A DNA stretch of 64,000 bases. It comes from Sulfurimonas sp. (GTDB lineage: Bacteria; Campylobacterota; Campylobacteria; Campylobacterales; Sulfurimonadaceae). Under the pieces are notes generated by a model that had not been told where the DNA came from, did no database searches, and saw only the letters and a list, made by a program, of their open reading frames with translations. Below are positions 51,497 through 60,051 of the stretch, piece after piece. How positions within the stretch are numbered: the stretch's first letter is position 1; each line of letters opens with the position of its first letter. The stretch spans positions 7,561-71,560 of the forward strand of contig NZ_JALOAN010000010.1 in assembly GCF_023228785.1 (NCBI RefSeq). Direction: 5' to 3'. The position numbers and the translations under genes were made by a program.

Positions 51497-52420
51497 TTGA
51501 CTCTACAAAACTTAAATACACATATTTCTCTAAACTCTAAAGATATAAGTGCTGAATTTAAAAGACTCTTTCATGGTCGTGGTGGACTTTATGATGGTTT
51601 TAAACATCTCACTATTGACTCTATTGACACAGTTTTAAGTGTGGCTTTGTACGATGAAGATCCTAACGAGGGCGAACTACTAGATCTCTTAAAAGCTTTT
51701 ATAAAGAGAACAAGACACGAAACTTTAATCTTACAAAGAAGATACAAAAAAAATTTTCCAACTGAGGTAATTGTAGGAGAGTTAAGTGATGAGATCTTTG
51801 CTCTTGAAAATGGTATGAAATTCAGACTAAATTTACTCTCAAACCGTAACAGTGGTTACTTTGCCGACATGAAAATAGGAAGAGAATTTGTAAGAGAGAA
51901 TGCAAAAGGCAAGAGTGTGCTAAACCTTTTTTCATACACTTGTGCCTTTAGCGTGGCAGCTCTTTTTGGCAGTGCGAAGAGTGTCTCAAACATAGATATG
52001 AGTAAAGCATCTCTAAGTATAGGTCGCTCAAACCATCACATAAATGATCTCAATACTAAAGGTGTTAATTTTGCGCCTTACAACATCTTAAAGTCTTTTT
52101 CTCGTATCAAGAAAAAAGGTCCTTATGATCTCATAATTATAGATCCACCAAGTTTTCAAAGAGGAAGTTTTGAAGCTACAAAAGATTATAGAAAAATCAT
52201 TGCAAAGCTTCCAGAGATCTCATCGGACAACTGCATCTTACTAGCTTGTTTAAACTCGCCAGAGCTTGACTCTTCTTTTTTAAAAGAGCTTATATGTGAG
52301 CTAGCTCCTGAGTTTGAGTTTAAAGAGAGACTTCCAAACCTAAAAGAGTTTGAGAGCCTTGATGAAGAGAGAAGTCTAAAAAATCTAGTCTTTAAAAAAA
52401 ATAAAGTAGAAAAGTATTAG
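51497..52420 (+). CDS. Class I SAM-dependent RNA methyltransferase (RlmI/RlmK-like)
   Basis: 307 residues. Resembles the methyltransferase half of RlmK/RlmI: FRLNLLSNRNSGYFADMKIG (the family's Gln/Asp-x-x-F-x-D region), VLNLFSYTCAFSVAALFG (motif I), SNIDMSKASLSIGRSNH, and IIIDPPSFQRGSF (DPP-F motif IV) are seen. It lacks the PUA domain of RlmI. The start is TTG because no in-frame ATG lies close, with CAGGG upstream. rRNA target is inferred from the family, not known. Confidence 0.85.
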   Translation: MTLQNLNTHISLNSKDISAEFKRLFHGRGGLYDGFKHLTIDSIDTVLSVALYDEDPNEGELLDLLKAFIKRTRHETLILQRRYKKNFPTEVIVGELSDEIFALENGMKFRLNLLSNRNSGYFADMKIGREFVRENAKGKSVLNLFSYTCAFSVAALFGSAKSVSNIDMSKASLSIGRSNHHINDLNTKGVNFAPYNILKSFSRIKKKGPYDLIIIDPPSFQRGSFEATKDYRKIIAKLPEISSDNCILLACLNSPELDSSFLKELICELAPEFEFKERLPNLKEFESLDEERSLKNLVFKKNKVEKY

Positions 52421-52426
52421 AACTTT

Positions 52427-52951
52427 CTACTTTGGAAAAGTACTCATCATCTTTGTGATGGCAGAGTCTATATACTCTTTTCTTTTTTGAGGAGTTTTCT
52501 TATCTTTTATCTCTTGTATTCCTGTAACTCTCCAAACTATCTTTTTATTTTTTGGGTTTAGTGCATCTATAATTAAAGTGCCCTCTTCGTAACTGTGAGT
52601 ATTTGTAGTTGAAACCGCAGCTCCGCCATACCTATACATACCAAAACCCATCATCTGGTAGCTTGTTTGGATATCATTTTTCTGTTGAATATCTATATGA
52701 AATACAAAGATAAGGTCAGCTTCCTCCTCTTTGGAACTCTTTTTATAACCCTTAGCTTGCAGATTTGATTCTAAGGAGTCAATGATTCTGTCGTATAAAA
52801 GTGTATCTTTACCGACTTTATCTTCATGTTTAATAACAAAACTTTTTTGTTTAGAAAAATCAAAAGTATCGTCATAATCCCTACTTATTTTTAGAGTCGA
52901 ACAACCTACAAAAAGCACTAAAGCACTAAGTAATATAATAATATGTTTCAT
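52427..52951 (-). CDS. DUF4136-like lipoprotein
   Basis: 174 residues. A lipobox LFVGC ends the signal peptide (MKHIIILLSALVLFVGC), so the mature protein begins with a lipidated Cys. The body (STLKISRDYDDTFDFSKQKS, then GTLIIDALNPKNKKIVWRVT) matches the DUF4136 pattern. Function unknown; location is probably the outer-membrane inner leaflet. The ATG at 52951 is used; an earlier start at 52975 would overlap the DJ-1 gene and add residues before the signal peptide. Confidence 0.8.
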   Translation of the reverse strand: MKHIIILLSALVLFVGCSTLKISRDYDDTFDFSKQKSFVIKHEDKVGKDTLLYDRIIDSLESNLQAKGYKKSSKEEEADLIFVFHIDIQQKNDIQTSYQMMGFGMYRYGGAAVSTTNTHSYEEGTLIIDALNPKNKKIVWRVTGIQEIKDKKTPQKRKEYIDSAITKMMSTFPK

Positions 52952-52961
52952 AATTTTCTCA

Positions 52962-53525
52962 TCATTTTTTTTCACAAAAGTCCGCTAAGAGTCCATTTTT
53001 TACCATTTGGTAAGTCTCTTCGCCCTTTAATTTTTTAACAATAGCTAAAGCAAAACACATAGCAGTTGCAGGTCCACGAGATGTTAAGACATTTGCATCT
53101 TCAACAACCATTGTACCATCTCCTACATAGCCCTCCTCTCTTATCTCTTTTTCTACTGATGGATAACAAGTATAGCTTTGCTTTAAAACCCCTGCTCTAT
53201 GAAGTGCATAAGGAGCCGCACAGATGGCTGCTATATTTTTACCTTTACTATCCATCTCTTTTAGTATATTTTGCACATTTTCATCATCAGCTAAGGCATG
53301 AGTTCCATCCCATCCACCTGGAAGTGCTATCATATCAAGCTCGTTAACCTTTACATCTTTGATATTTATATCAGTTACAATACTTATGCCGTTTGCCCCT
53401 TTTACAGCGTTTGCCCCATTAAGAGAAGCTACCAAAACTTCAATTTCTGCTCTTCTTAAAACATCTATAATAGATACAGCCTCTATCTCTTCAAACCCAG
53501 TAGCTAGTGGTACTAAAACTTTCAT
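52962..53525 (-). CDS. DJ-1/PfpI family protein (YajL-like)
   Basis: 187 residues. Seen are the ATGFEEIEAVS start with the conserved Glu, LPGGWDGTH, the nucleophile elbow AAICAAPYALHRAGVL (Cys about residue 104) and VTSRGPATAMCFALAI. This layout matches YajL/DJ-1 (protein and nucleic acid deglycase or chaperone, disputed). The lipoprotein gene follows it in the same direction. Confidence 0.88.
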   Translation of the reverse strand: MKVLVPLATGFEEIEAVSIIDVLRRAEIEVLVASLNGANAVKGANGISIVTDINIKDVKVNELDMIALPGGWDGTHALADDENVQNILKEMDSKGKNIAAICAAPYALHRAGVLKQSYTCYPSVEKEIREEGYVGDGTMVVEDANVLTSRGPATAMCFALAIVKKLKGEETYQMVKNGLLADFCEKK

Positions 53526-53560
53526 AAAATTCCTTTATCGTTATGTTATTCTAATAATAG

Positions 53561-53566
53561 TATAAT
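53561..53566 (+). promoter_or_regulatory. -10 box for pyrD
   Basis: Perfect TATAAT, 32 bases upstream of the pyrD ATG, in the short gap shared with the divergent DJ-1 gene. Confidence 0.6.
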
Positions 53567-53598
53567 CGAAAAAATTTTACAAAGGCAAATTTAAAAAG

Positions 53599-54657
53599 AT
53601 GATAAATTATGAAACTATAAAACCTTGGCTTTTTAAACTAGATCCAGAAAAGGCTCACCTTTTAGCGGAGACTGCACTAAGGGTTGCAAATATATGTCAG
53701 ATGCCATTTAACTCTTTTTTAGAGTCTCACTTTGTGAGTGATGACGCTTTAAAACAAGAACTCTTTAACAGAGAGTTTTTAAACCCTGTTGGTCTTGGAG
53801 CTGGATTTGATAAAAATGCAACTATGCTTCGCGGTATACAGATCCTAGGATTTGGTTTTAGCGAGATAGGAACTATCACACCTCTTGCACAAGATGGAAA
53901 TCCAAAGCCCAGAATGTTTAGACACATAGAAGAGAAAACTCTACAAAATGCTATGGGTTTTAACAATGATGGCGCATTAAAGATTCAAAAAAGACTTAAA
54001 AAGTTCTACCCATTTACAACTCCAATAGGTGTAAATATTGGTAAAAACAAAACAACTACAGAAAAAGATGCCATAAGTGACTACACAAAACTCATAAAAA
54101 CTTTTGATGGTTTGGGTGATTACTTTGTTATAAATATCTCATCTCCAAATACTCCAGGACTTAGAGATTTACAAAACGAAGAGTTTATCACAGAACTTTT
54201 CAAAGAAGCAAAAGCACTTACAGATATGCCAATACTTCTTAAAATTGCGCCTGATATGACAAAAGAAGATGCAGTAGCACTTACTAAGATGGCAGTTGAA
54301 AAAGGTGCTGATGGCATCATCGCAACTAACACAACTGTAGACTATTCACTTGTAAAAGATCCAAAAGATATAGGCGGACTAAGTGGCGAAGTTTTAAAAG
54401 AGAAGAGTTTTGAGGTCTTTGAGGCTATTGCAAAAGAACTTTATGGTAAAACTACCCTTATCTCAGTTGGCGGGATTGACTCCGCAGAGGAAGCTTACAG
54501 ACGTATAAAAGCTGGAGCATCTTTAGTTCAAGTCTATAGTTCATTAGTATTTAACGGACCAGATCTAGTTATGAACATAAACAAAGGGCTTATAGAGCTT
54601 ATAAAAGCTGATGGATATACAAATATTACAGAAGCTATAGGTGCAGATAGAGCATGA
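53599..54657 (+). CDS. pyrD: Dihydroorotate dehydrogenase (quinone), class 2
   Basis: Membrane-associated pyrimidine enzyme passing electrons to quinone. Seen are NPVGLGAGFDKNATMLRG, GNPKPRMFR, AMGFNNDGA, the class 2 catalytic Ser in ISSPNTPGLRDLQN, IIATNTTVDYS and VGGIDSAEEAYRRIKAGASL (FMN phosphate site). 352 residues. The following M16 protease gene overlaps its stop (ATGA). Confidence 0.95.
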   Translation: MINYETIKPWLFKLDPEKAHLLAETALRVANICQMPFNSFLESHFVSDDALKQELFNREFLNPVGLGAGFDKNATMLRGIQILGFGFSEIGTITPLAQDGNPKPRMFRHIEEKTLQNAMGFNNDGALKIQKRLKKFYPFTTPIGVNIGKNKTTTEKDAISDYTKLIKTFDGLGDYFVINISSPNTPGLRDLQNEEFITELFKEAKALTDMPILLKIAPDMTKEDAVALTKMAVEKGADGIIATNTTVDYSLVKDPKDIGGLSGEVLKEKSFEVFEAIAKELYGKTTLISVGGIDSAEEAYRRIKAGASLVQVYSSLVFNGPDLVMNINKGLIELIKADGYTNITEAIGADRA

Positions 54658-55946
54658 AAATATTCTTAGCATTCTTACTAACTTTAGGGACATTAATGGC
54701 ATCATCACTACCTCATTATGAGACAAAAACACTAAAAAATGGACTACAGATAGTTGTAATTCCACTGCAAAATTCTACAAATGTGATCTCTACGGACATC
54801 TTTTACAAGGTTGGAAGTAGAAACGAGATCATGGGAAAAACGGGCATTGCTCATATGTTAGAGCATATGAATTTTAAATCTACAAAGAACCTAAAGTCTG
54901 GTGAATTTGACAAAGAAGTAAAAAGCATAGGCGGAGTAAACAACGCTTCAACGAGCTTTGACTACACTCACTACTACATAAAATCAAGCACAAACAATCT
55001 TAGTAAATCTTTGAAACTCTATGCTGAACTTATGGAAAATCTAAATCTAAAAGATGATGAATTTCAACCTGAGCGTGATGTTGTAGCTGAAGAGAGACGT
55101 TGGAGAACTGAAAACTCTCCACTTGGTTACTTATACTTCTCACTTTTTAACAACGCATATGTTTACCACCCATACCACTGGACTCCGATAGGGTTTATGA
55201 ATGACATTCAAACATGGACTATTGACGATATAAAAGATTTTCACAAAACTTACTACAAACCAAACAATGCCATTTTAATGGTTACAGGTGACATAGATCC
55301 AAAAGATGTTTTCAAACAAGCTGAGGCTGAGTTTTCTCACATAGAAAATGGAACTAAGATTCCTGAGTTTAAGTTTGTAGAGCCTCCTCAAGATGGAGCA
55401 AAAAGAGTTACTATTCATAAAGAAAGCGAAGTTGAACTCTTAGCTATAGCTTTTCATGTTCCTGACTTTAAAAGCAGAGATCAAGTAACACTTAGTGTGA
55501 TCTCTGAGATCCTCTACTCTGGAAAGAGTTCAAGACTATACAAAGAGTTAGTTGATAAAAGGCACCTAGTAAATCAGGTATATGCCTACAATATGGAAAA
55601 CATAGATCCAGGTCTTTTTATATTTTTAGCATCTTGTAACCCTGGTGTAAAAGCTGAGGATGTTGAGAAGATCTTAATAGAGCAAATAGATCTAATGAAA
55701 GAGAGTGAAGTAACTAAGGCTGAACTTGACAAAGTTAAGATCAACACAAAAGCAGATTTTATTTACTCGCTGGAGAGTTCATCGTCTGTTGCAAATTTGT
55801 TCGGTAGTTATTTGGTTCGTGGAGATCTAACTCCGCTTTTAACTTATGAAGAAAATATAAACAAAGTAACTTCAAAAGAAGTTTTAGAAGTTGCGAAGAA
55901 GTACTTTGACTTTAAGAAGTCAACGACTATTATACTTAAGAAGTAG
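54654..55946 (+). CDS. M16-family zinc metallopeptidase
   Basis: 430 residues, with a signal peptide (MKIFLAFLLTLGTLMAS). Inverted zinc motif HMLEHMNFK (H-x-x-E-H) with the distal Glu in FQPERDVVAEERRW. The typical pitrilysin-like halves follow; the C-terminal half has no zinc motif, as normal for the two-domain form. Periplasmic peptidase, substrate unknown. The gene is coupled to pyrD. Confidence 0.9.
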   Translation: MKIFLAFLLTLGTLMASSLPHYETKTLKNGLQIVVIPLQNSTNVISTDIFYKVGSRNEIMGKTGIAHMLEHMNFKSTKNLKSGEFDKEVKSIGGVNNASTSFDYTHYYIKSSTNNLSKSLKLYAELMENLNLKDDEFQPERDVVAEERRWRTENSPLGYLYFSLFNNAYVYHPYHWTPIGFMNDIQTWTIDDIKDFHKTYYKPNNAILMVTGDIDPKDVFKQAEAEFSHIENGTKIPEFKFVEPPQDGAKRVTIHKESEVELLAIAFHVPDFKSRDQVTLSVISEILYSGKSSRLYKELVDKRHLVNQVYAYNMENIDPGLFIFLASCNPGVKAEDVEKILIEQIDLMKESEVTKAELDKVKINTKADFIYSLESSSSVANLFGSYLVRGDLTPLLTYEENINKVTSKEVLEVAKKYFDFKKSTTIILKK

Positions 55947-55948
55947 GA

Positions 55949-56109
55949 ACTTTGAGCCTCGAAATCCGTTTGGGCTTTGAAGGACTAAGTTACTGTTAAA
56001 CTTTATCTACGAGGTTAAAACCTCGCTTCCGAAAGCTTAACAAGCTTCAAGCTAAAGCATCTTTTTGGGAAGCGATGCTTTAGCTTCGCACTGTTAGGCT
56101 TTAAAGTTC
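55949..56109. other. Folded intergenic element; 3' part resembles an integron attC site
   Basis: GAACTTTGAGCC at the left and GGCTTTAAAGTTC at the right form an outer inverted repeat. Inside are a CGAGGT/ACCTCG hairpin and a 65-base stretch (56035-56099) that begins GCTTAAC (R-Y-Y-Y-A-A-C) and ends GTTAGGC (G-T-T-R-R-R-Y), with a perfect 13-bp stem AAGCTAAAGCATC/GATGCTTTAGCTT between and unpaired spacers of 7 and 6 bases. It lies between the convergent M16 and adk genes, so a bidirectional terminator is the alternative. Confidence 0.45.
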
Positions 56110-56120
56110 AAAATTCCGAT

Positions 56121-56768
56121 CTAACCTAATTGTGAAACTATAGAAGTCTCAACATCTGCGATATCAGCTGTTCCATCAACTGTGATATATTTTAGTGAAT
56201 CATTCTTAGAAGCTTGCTCTTTGTAGTAGCCTATAAGTGGCTCTGTTTGCTCATGATAAACTTTTAAGCGGTCAAGAACTACCTCTTCTTTATCATCATC
56301 TCTTTGAACTAGATCTTCGCCAGTTATGTCATCTTTACCATCAACTTTTGGAGGATTGTAAACTAAGTGGTAAGTTCTTCCACTTGCAAGATGAGCTCTT
56401 CTGCCTGACATTCTTTGTACTATCTCGCTATCTGCAACATCAATCTCTATAACTGCATCTATTTTAATTCCTGCGTCTGTAACTGCATCTGCTTGAGCTA
56501 GTGTTCGTGGAAAACCATCAAGAAGATATCCATTTTTGCAATCATCCTCTGCTATGCGATCTTTTACAAGTCCTATGATTATCTCATCAGTTACAAGTTG
56601 ACCTGCATCCATAGCAGCTTTTGCCATTTTTCCCATCTCTGTGCCTGCTTTTATAGCCGCTCTTAACATATCACCTGTAGAGATTTGAGGGATATTAAAC
56701 TTTTTTGTTAAAAATCCTGCCTGTGTACCTTTTCCAGCACCAGGTGCTCCGAGTAATATAATTCTCAT
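56121..56768 (-). CDS. adk: Adenylate kinase
   Basis: Interconverts ATP, ADP and AMP. P-loop LLGAPGAGKGTQAGFL, the AMP-binding STGDMLRAAIKAGTEMG, DGFPRTLAQADA and the LID region (GRRAHLASGRTYHLVYNPP) without zinc Cys. 215 residues, typical of the long-LID type. ATG start with TAGGAAT upstream. Confidence 0.95.
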   Translation of the reverse strand: MRIILLGAPGAGKGTQAGFLTKKFNIPQISTGDMLRAAIKAGTEMGKMAKAAMDAGQLVTDEIIIGLVKDRIAEDDCKNGYLLDGFPRTLAQADAVTDAGIKIDAVIEIDVADSEIVQRMSGRRAHLASGRTYHLVYNPPKVDGKDDITGEDLVQRDDDKEEVVLDRLKVYHEQTEPLIGYYKEQASKNDSLKYITVDGTADIADVETSIVSQLG

Positions 56769-56858
56769 TATCTATTCCTAATCGTTTGTTTAGTAAAACT
56801 ATATAGTATTGAGTTTAAAATAAGCTCAATTTTACTTTTTTTTAGCAATAAAAGTAAA

Positions 56859-57098
56859 TGAATGCTCTGAACAATTGTTAAGTTGGATCCTGAATCAAGT
56901 TCAGGATGACGCGTCTTGTCGTTCCATGCGTGTCTTGTCATCCCATGTGTATCTTGTCATTCCGTGCATATCTTGTCATTCCGTGCGTATCTTATCATTC
57001 CGTGCATATCTTGTCATTCCATGTGTATCTTGTCATTCCCGTGCGTGTCCGTCATTCCGTGCTTGACACGGAATCTAGTTTATAAATTAATCAAAAAG
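56859..57098. repeat. Composite palindromic element, copy 2 (19-bp tandem array inside)
   Basis: Same outer ends as the element at 27238. Inside: palindrome variant A at 56885-56911, seven degenerate 19-bp units (56920-57052; CATTCCGTGCGTATCTTGT-type) and a full palindrome variant B (57053-57076). The tandem unit again starts with one arm of variant B but its period is 19 rather than 24, so the two arrays expanded separately. It accounts for most of the 415-base gap between adk and the Rrf2 gene. ORFs here are not coding. Confidence 0.85.
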
Positions 57099-57183
57099 CT
57101 CAATCTACACTATCTCTATAAACTTACTTGACTTTAAAAAATAAATCTGTTATTATTTTCTACTTTAAAAAAAAGGATATGTT

Positions 57184-57600
57184 TTGGCAATCGTTTCAAC
57201 AAAAGGTGCTTATGGTTTAACAGCCATGATAGTGCTTGCAAAAGAAGAAGATGGCAAGAAGTTGTTACAGATAAAAGATATAGCTAGCAAAGGGGATATT
57301 CCTCAAAACTATCTTGAGCAAATCTTAGTTCTTCTAAAAAAAGCCGCTTTGGTTGAGAGTGTTAGAGGATCTAACGGCGGTTATAGACTATCTAAACCTA
57401 CAAGCGAAATAAGCGTGTTTGAAATACTAAACTCATTAGAGTGTTGTATGGCTCAAACTGACAACAAAAGCAACAACAACATGCTTGAGGCTTTTTGGCA
57501 AGATACACAAGAGAAAATTAAAGGGATATTTTCACTCTCTTTAAAAGAGTTAGAAGAGTTTTTAGAACAAGACTCTCAAAACATTATATACCACATATAA
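57184..57600 (+). CDS. Rrf2-family transcriptional regulator
   Basis: 138 residues. The winged-helix shows STKGAYGLTAMIVLA and IASKGDIPQNYLEQILVLLKK and then VRGSNGGYRLSKP, the Rrf2 signature. Two adjacent Cys (ECCM) occur where IscR/CymR-type proteins bind or sense; a full three-Cys Fe-S set is missing. CymR-like control of cysteine synthesis is plausible because cysK and a SufS-like gene follow. The start is TTG with AAGGAT upstream. Confidence 0.88.
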   Translation: MAIVSTKGAYGLTAMIVLAKEEDGKKLLQIKDIASKGDIPQNYLEQILVLLKKAALVESVRGSNGGYRLSKPTSEISVFEILNSLECCMAQTDNKSNNNMLEAFWQDTQEKIKGIFSLSLKELEEFLEQDSQNIIYHI

Positions 57601-57603
57601 AAA

Positions 57604-57735
57604 GGCACAATTGCCGAGGGCTTCCTGCCGAAGGAAACCAAGCGCGCACGACGGAGTACCCTTGGGGTATTAGCGTAGATGGCGGGATTACTCCCGACAT
57701 CGTAACAAATAAATGAAGGGTTCCCTTCATTTTAC
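57604..57735. repeat. Structured intergenic element, copy 2
   Basis: Matches the element at 50147. It starts 3 bases after the Rrf2 stop and ends about 45 bases before the cysK ATG. The GGCTTCC/GGAAACC stem differs from copy 1 by a T-A to C-G compensated change; the variable stem is CGGGA/TCCCG within GATG/CATC; the terminal stem is AAATGAAG/CTTCATTT. It could be an RNA-level control of cysK or a transposable repeat. Confidence 0.75.
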
Positions 57736-57780
57736 TAGGTACCCCTTGAGGGTGTGAAATAATATTAAGGAAATAGACTT

Positions 57781-58701
57781 ATGAAAATAGCACAAAATGT
57801 AACTGAGTTAATTGGAAATACTCCACTTGTAAAGATAAACAGTATCTCAAATGAGACAAATACAATCATTCTAGGTAAGTGTGAGTTTTTGAATCCTACT
57901 AGCTCTGTAAAAGATAGAATTGCTCTTGCTATGATAGATGCAGGCATAGCTGATGGAAAGATAAATAAAGAGACTCTTATCATAGAACCAACAAGTGGAA
58001 ACACTGGGATTGGTCTTGCAATGGTTTGTGCCTCAAAGGGTTTAAAACTAACTCTTACTATGCCAGAATCTATGAGCTTAGAGAGACGACAACTCCTTAG
58101 TGCTCTTGGTGCTAACATAGTTTTAACTCCAGCAGCACTTGGGATGAAAGGTGCTATTGACAAAGCAGCAGAGCTCAATGAAGAGGACAAAAATAGTTTC
58201 ATGCCTCAACAGTTCAACAACTCAGCAAATCCTGCTGTACATAAAAGCACTACTGCTCAAGAGATACTAAGAGATACAGATGGGAAGATTGATATCTTAG
58301 TAGCAGCAGTTGGAACTGGTGGCTCGTTAACTGGAATAGGAGAAGCACTAAAAGAGAACAATCCTAACATAGAGATCATAGCAGTTGAGCCAACAAGCTC
58401 ACCTGTTATTTCAGGAGGAAAAGCAGGACCTCACAAGATCCAAGGTATCGGTGCTGGTTTTATTCCAAAGGTTTTAAATACAGAGATCATAAACGAAGTT
58501 ATACAAGTAAGCGATGAAGATGCATTTGCTACTTCAAAAGCTTTAGCAAAAAATGATGGTCTTTTAGTTGGTATATCAGCCGGAGCAAATGCTCATGCTG
58601 CAAGACTTGTAGCAAGTAGAGAGCACAACAGAGGAAAAACTATAGTTACTATACTGTGTGATACGGGAGAGAGATATCTAAGTACTGCTCTGTACTCATA
58701 A
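57781..58701 (+). CDS. cysK: Cysteine synthase (O-acetylserine sulfhydrylase)
   Basis: PLP enzyme making cysteine from O-acetylserine and sulfide. Seen are GNTPLVKINSI, PTSSVKDRIAL (PLP Lys), PTSGNTGIGLAMVCA (phosphate loop), AVGTGGSLTGIGEAL and VGISAGANAHAA. 306 residues. The Rrf2 gene and structured element lie just upstream. The ATG has AAGGAAAT before it. Free sulfide as the substrate would suit a sulfur-metabolising lifestyle. Confidence 0.94.
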   Translation: MKIAQNVTELIGNTPLVKINSISNETNTIILGKCEFLNPTSSVKDRIALAMIDAGIADGKINKETLIIEPTSGNTGIGLAMVCASKGLKLTLTMPESMSLERRQLLSALGANIVLTPAALGMKGAIDKAAELNEEDKNSFMPQQFNNSANPAVHKSTTAQEILRDTDGKIDILVAAVGTGGSLTGIGEALKENNPNIEIIAVEPTSSPVISGGKAGPHKIQGIGAGFIPKVLNTEIINEVIQVSDEDAFATSKALAKNDGLLVGISAGANAHAARLVASREHNRGKTIVTILCDTGERYLSTALYS

Positions 58702-58715
58702 TTGGAAATTAAAAT

Positions 58716-60038
58716 ATGAAAAAAAACAACGACATTTTTAGACCATTTGTAGATCCAGATGTGAGTTTTTCTGAGATCTCAAAAGATATAATTGGAGTAA
58801 ACAAAGAGAACTATTTTGACTATACAGCTTCAGGACTTGCATTTGGACCTATAGAGGAGAGACTTCAAGAGGTTTTAAAAACTTACGCAAACACTCACTC
58901 TGAGTTTGCAAGTGATGCAAAGACTACCTCTTTTTACTACGACATAGCAAGAGAAAATCTTAAGCGGCATCTTGAGCTTGAGAGTGACTTTGTTTTGCTT
59001 CCTTGTGGAAGTGGAGCAACTGGAGCTATAAAGAAGTTTCAAGAACTCTTAGGGCTGTATATCCCACCAGCTACTAGATCTAGGTTTAAGATAGATCTAC
59101 AGATGCAAAAACCGCTCATCATCATAGGTCCATTTGAGCATCACTCAAATGAGATAAGTTACAGAGAGGGAGTATGTGACACGCTAAGAGTTCCACTAGA
59201 TCTTACTGGAAATGTAGATCTAGAGTTTTTAGCAGATGCATTAGAGAAAAACAAAGAAAGAGAGATCATAGGTGCATTTTCTACTGCTTCAAATGTAACT
59301 GGGATCATCCCTCCTTATGAAGAGATCTCCAAACTACTTAGAAGATATGGAGCTATTGTAGCTTTTGATAGTGCTGCATCTTCGCCATGTTTAAATGTTG
59401 ATTCTAAGTTATTTGATGCCCTGTTTTTATCGCCTCACAAACTTCTAGGCGGACCTGGCACTTGTGGGCTTTTAGCAATAAGAAAAAAACTTATAAATGA
59501 TAAAGAATCCCCTACTTTTGCAGGTGGTGGAACTGTTGCTTATGTCTCGCCAGATGAGCATATTTTTAACTCCGATATTGAGATCCGAGAAGATGCAGGA
59601 ACTCCTGCAATCCTTCAACTAATCAAAGCTTCTTTTGCTTATCAGCTAAGAGGCGAGATAGGTATTAAAAGGATTCAAGAGAGAAAAGTTGAGTTATTTA
59701 AGATATTAAAAGATTCACTAAAAGATGTCGGAGAACACACAATCTACGGGCAAAATCAAGCTCATAGTAGTGTTGGCATCTTAGCCATAAACTTTCATGG
59801 AATCACACCCTATGAGCTTTGTGAGAAACTCTCACTTAACTTTGGGATCCAAACAAGAGCGGGATGCAGTTGTGCCGGACCTTACGGACACGATCTCTTT
59901 GGCATATCAAAGGTTTTAAACAAAAATGAAAAACCTAGTTGGCTCAGAATTAGTGTGAATTATACTCACAGCATAGAGAGTATAGAAAATTTAGTTAATG
60001 CTTTAAAGATATCAGTAAAAGAGTTAAAGAGCAGATAG
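58716..60038 (+). CDS. Class V aminotransferase/cysteine desulfurase-like protein (SufS/CsdA-like)
   Basis: 440 residues. PLP fold type I: SGATGAIKKF, PFEHHSNEISYREG, GIIPPYEEI, AFDSAASSPC, the PLP-Lys LSPHKLLGGPGTCG and the C-terminal AGCSCAGPYGHDLF with Cys at the reactive-loop position. Aminotransferase or desulfurase activity is expected; the surrounding cysK and Rrf2 suggest sulfur transfer. It differs from classic IscS in the region between the Lys and C-terminal Cys. Follows cysK by 14 bases. Confidence 0.85.
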   Translation: MKKNNDIFRPFVDPDVSFSEISKDIIGVNKENYFDYTASGLAFGPIEERLQEVLKTYANTHSEFASDAKTTSFYYDIARENLKRHLELESDFVLLPCGSGATGAIKKFQELLGLYIPPATRSRFKIDLQMQKPLIIIGPFEHHSNEISYREGVCDTLRVPLDLTGNVDLEFLADALEKNKEREIIGAFSTASNVTGIIPPYEEISKLLRRYGAIVAFDSAASSPCLNVDSKLFDALFLSPHKLLGGPGTCGLLAIRKKLINDKESPTFAGGGTVAYVSPDEHIFNSDIEIREDAGTPAILQLIKASFAYQLRGEIGIKRIQERKVELFKILKDSLKDVGEHTIYGQNQAHSSVGILAINFHGITPYELCEKLSLNFGIQTRAGCSCAGPYGHDLFGISKVLNKNEKPSWLRISVNYTHSIESIENLVNALKISVKELKSR

Positions 60039-60051
60039 ATTAGAAGTATTT

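Noticed and set aside
56875..57131. Two overlapping plus-strand ORFs rich in Cys, His and Ser
   Set aside because: They are translations of the 19-bp tandem array inside the composite repeat.
57765..58202. 145-residue ORF on the minus strand
   Set aside because: Antisense shadow of cysK.
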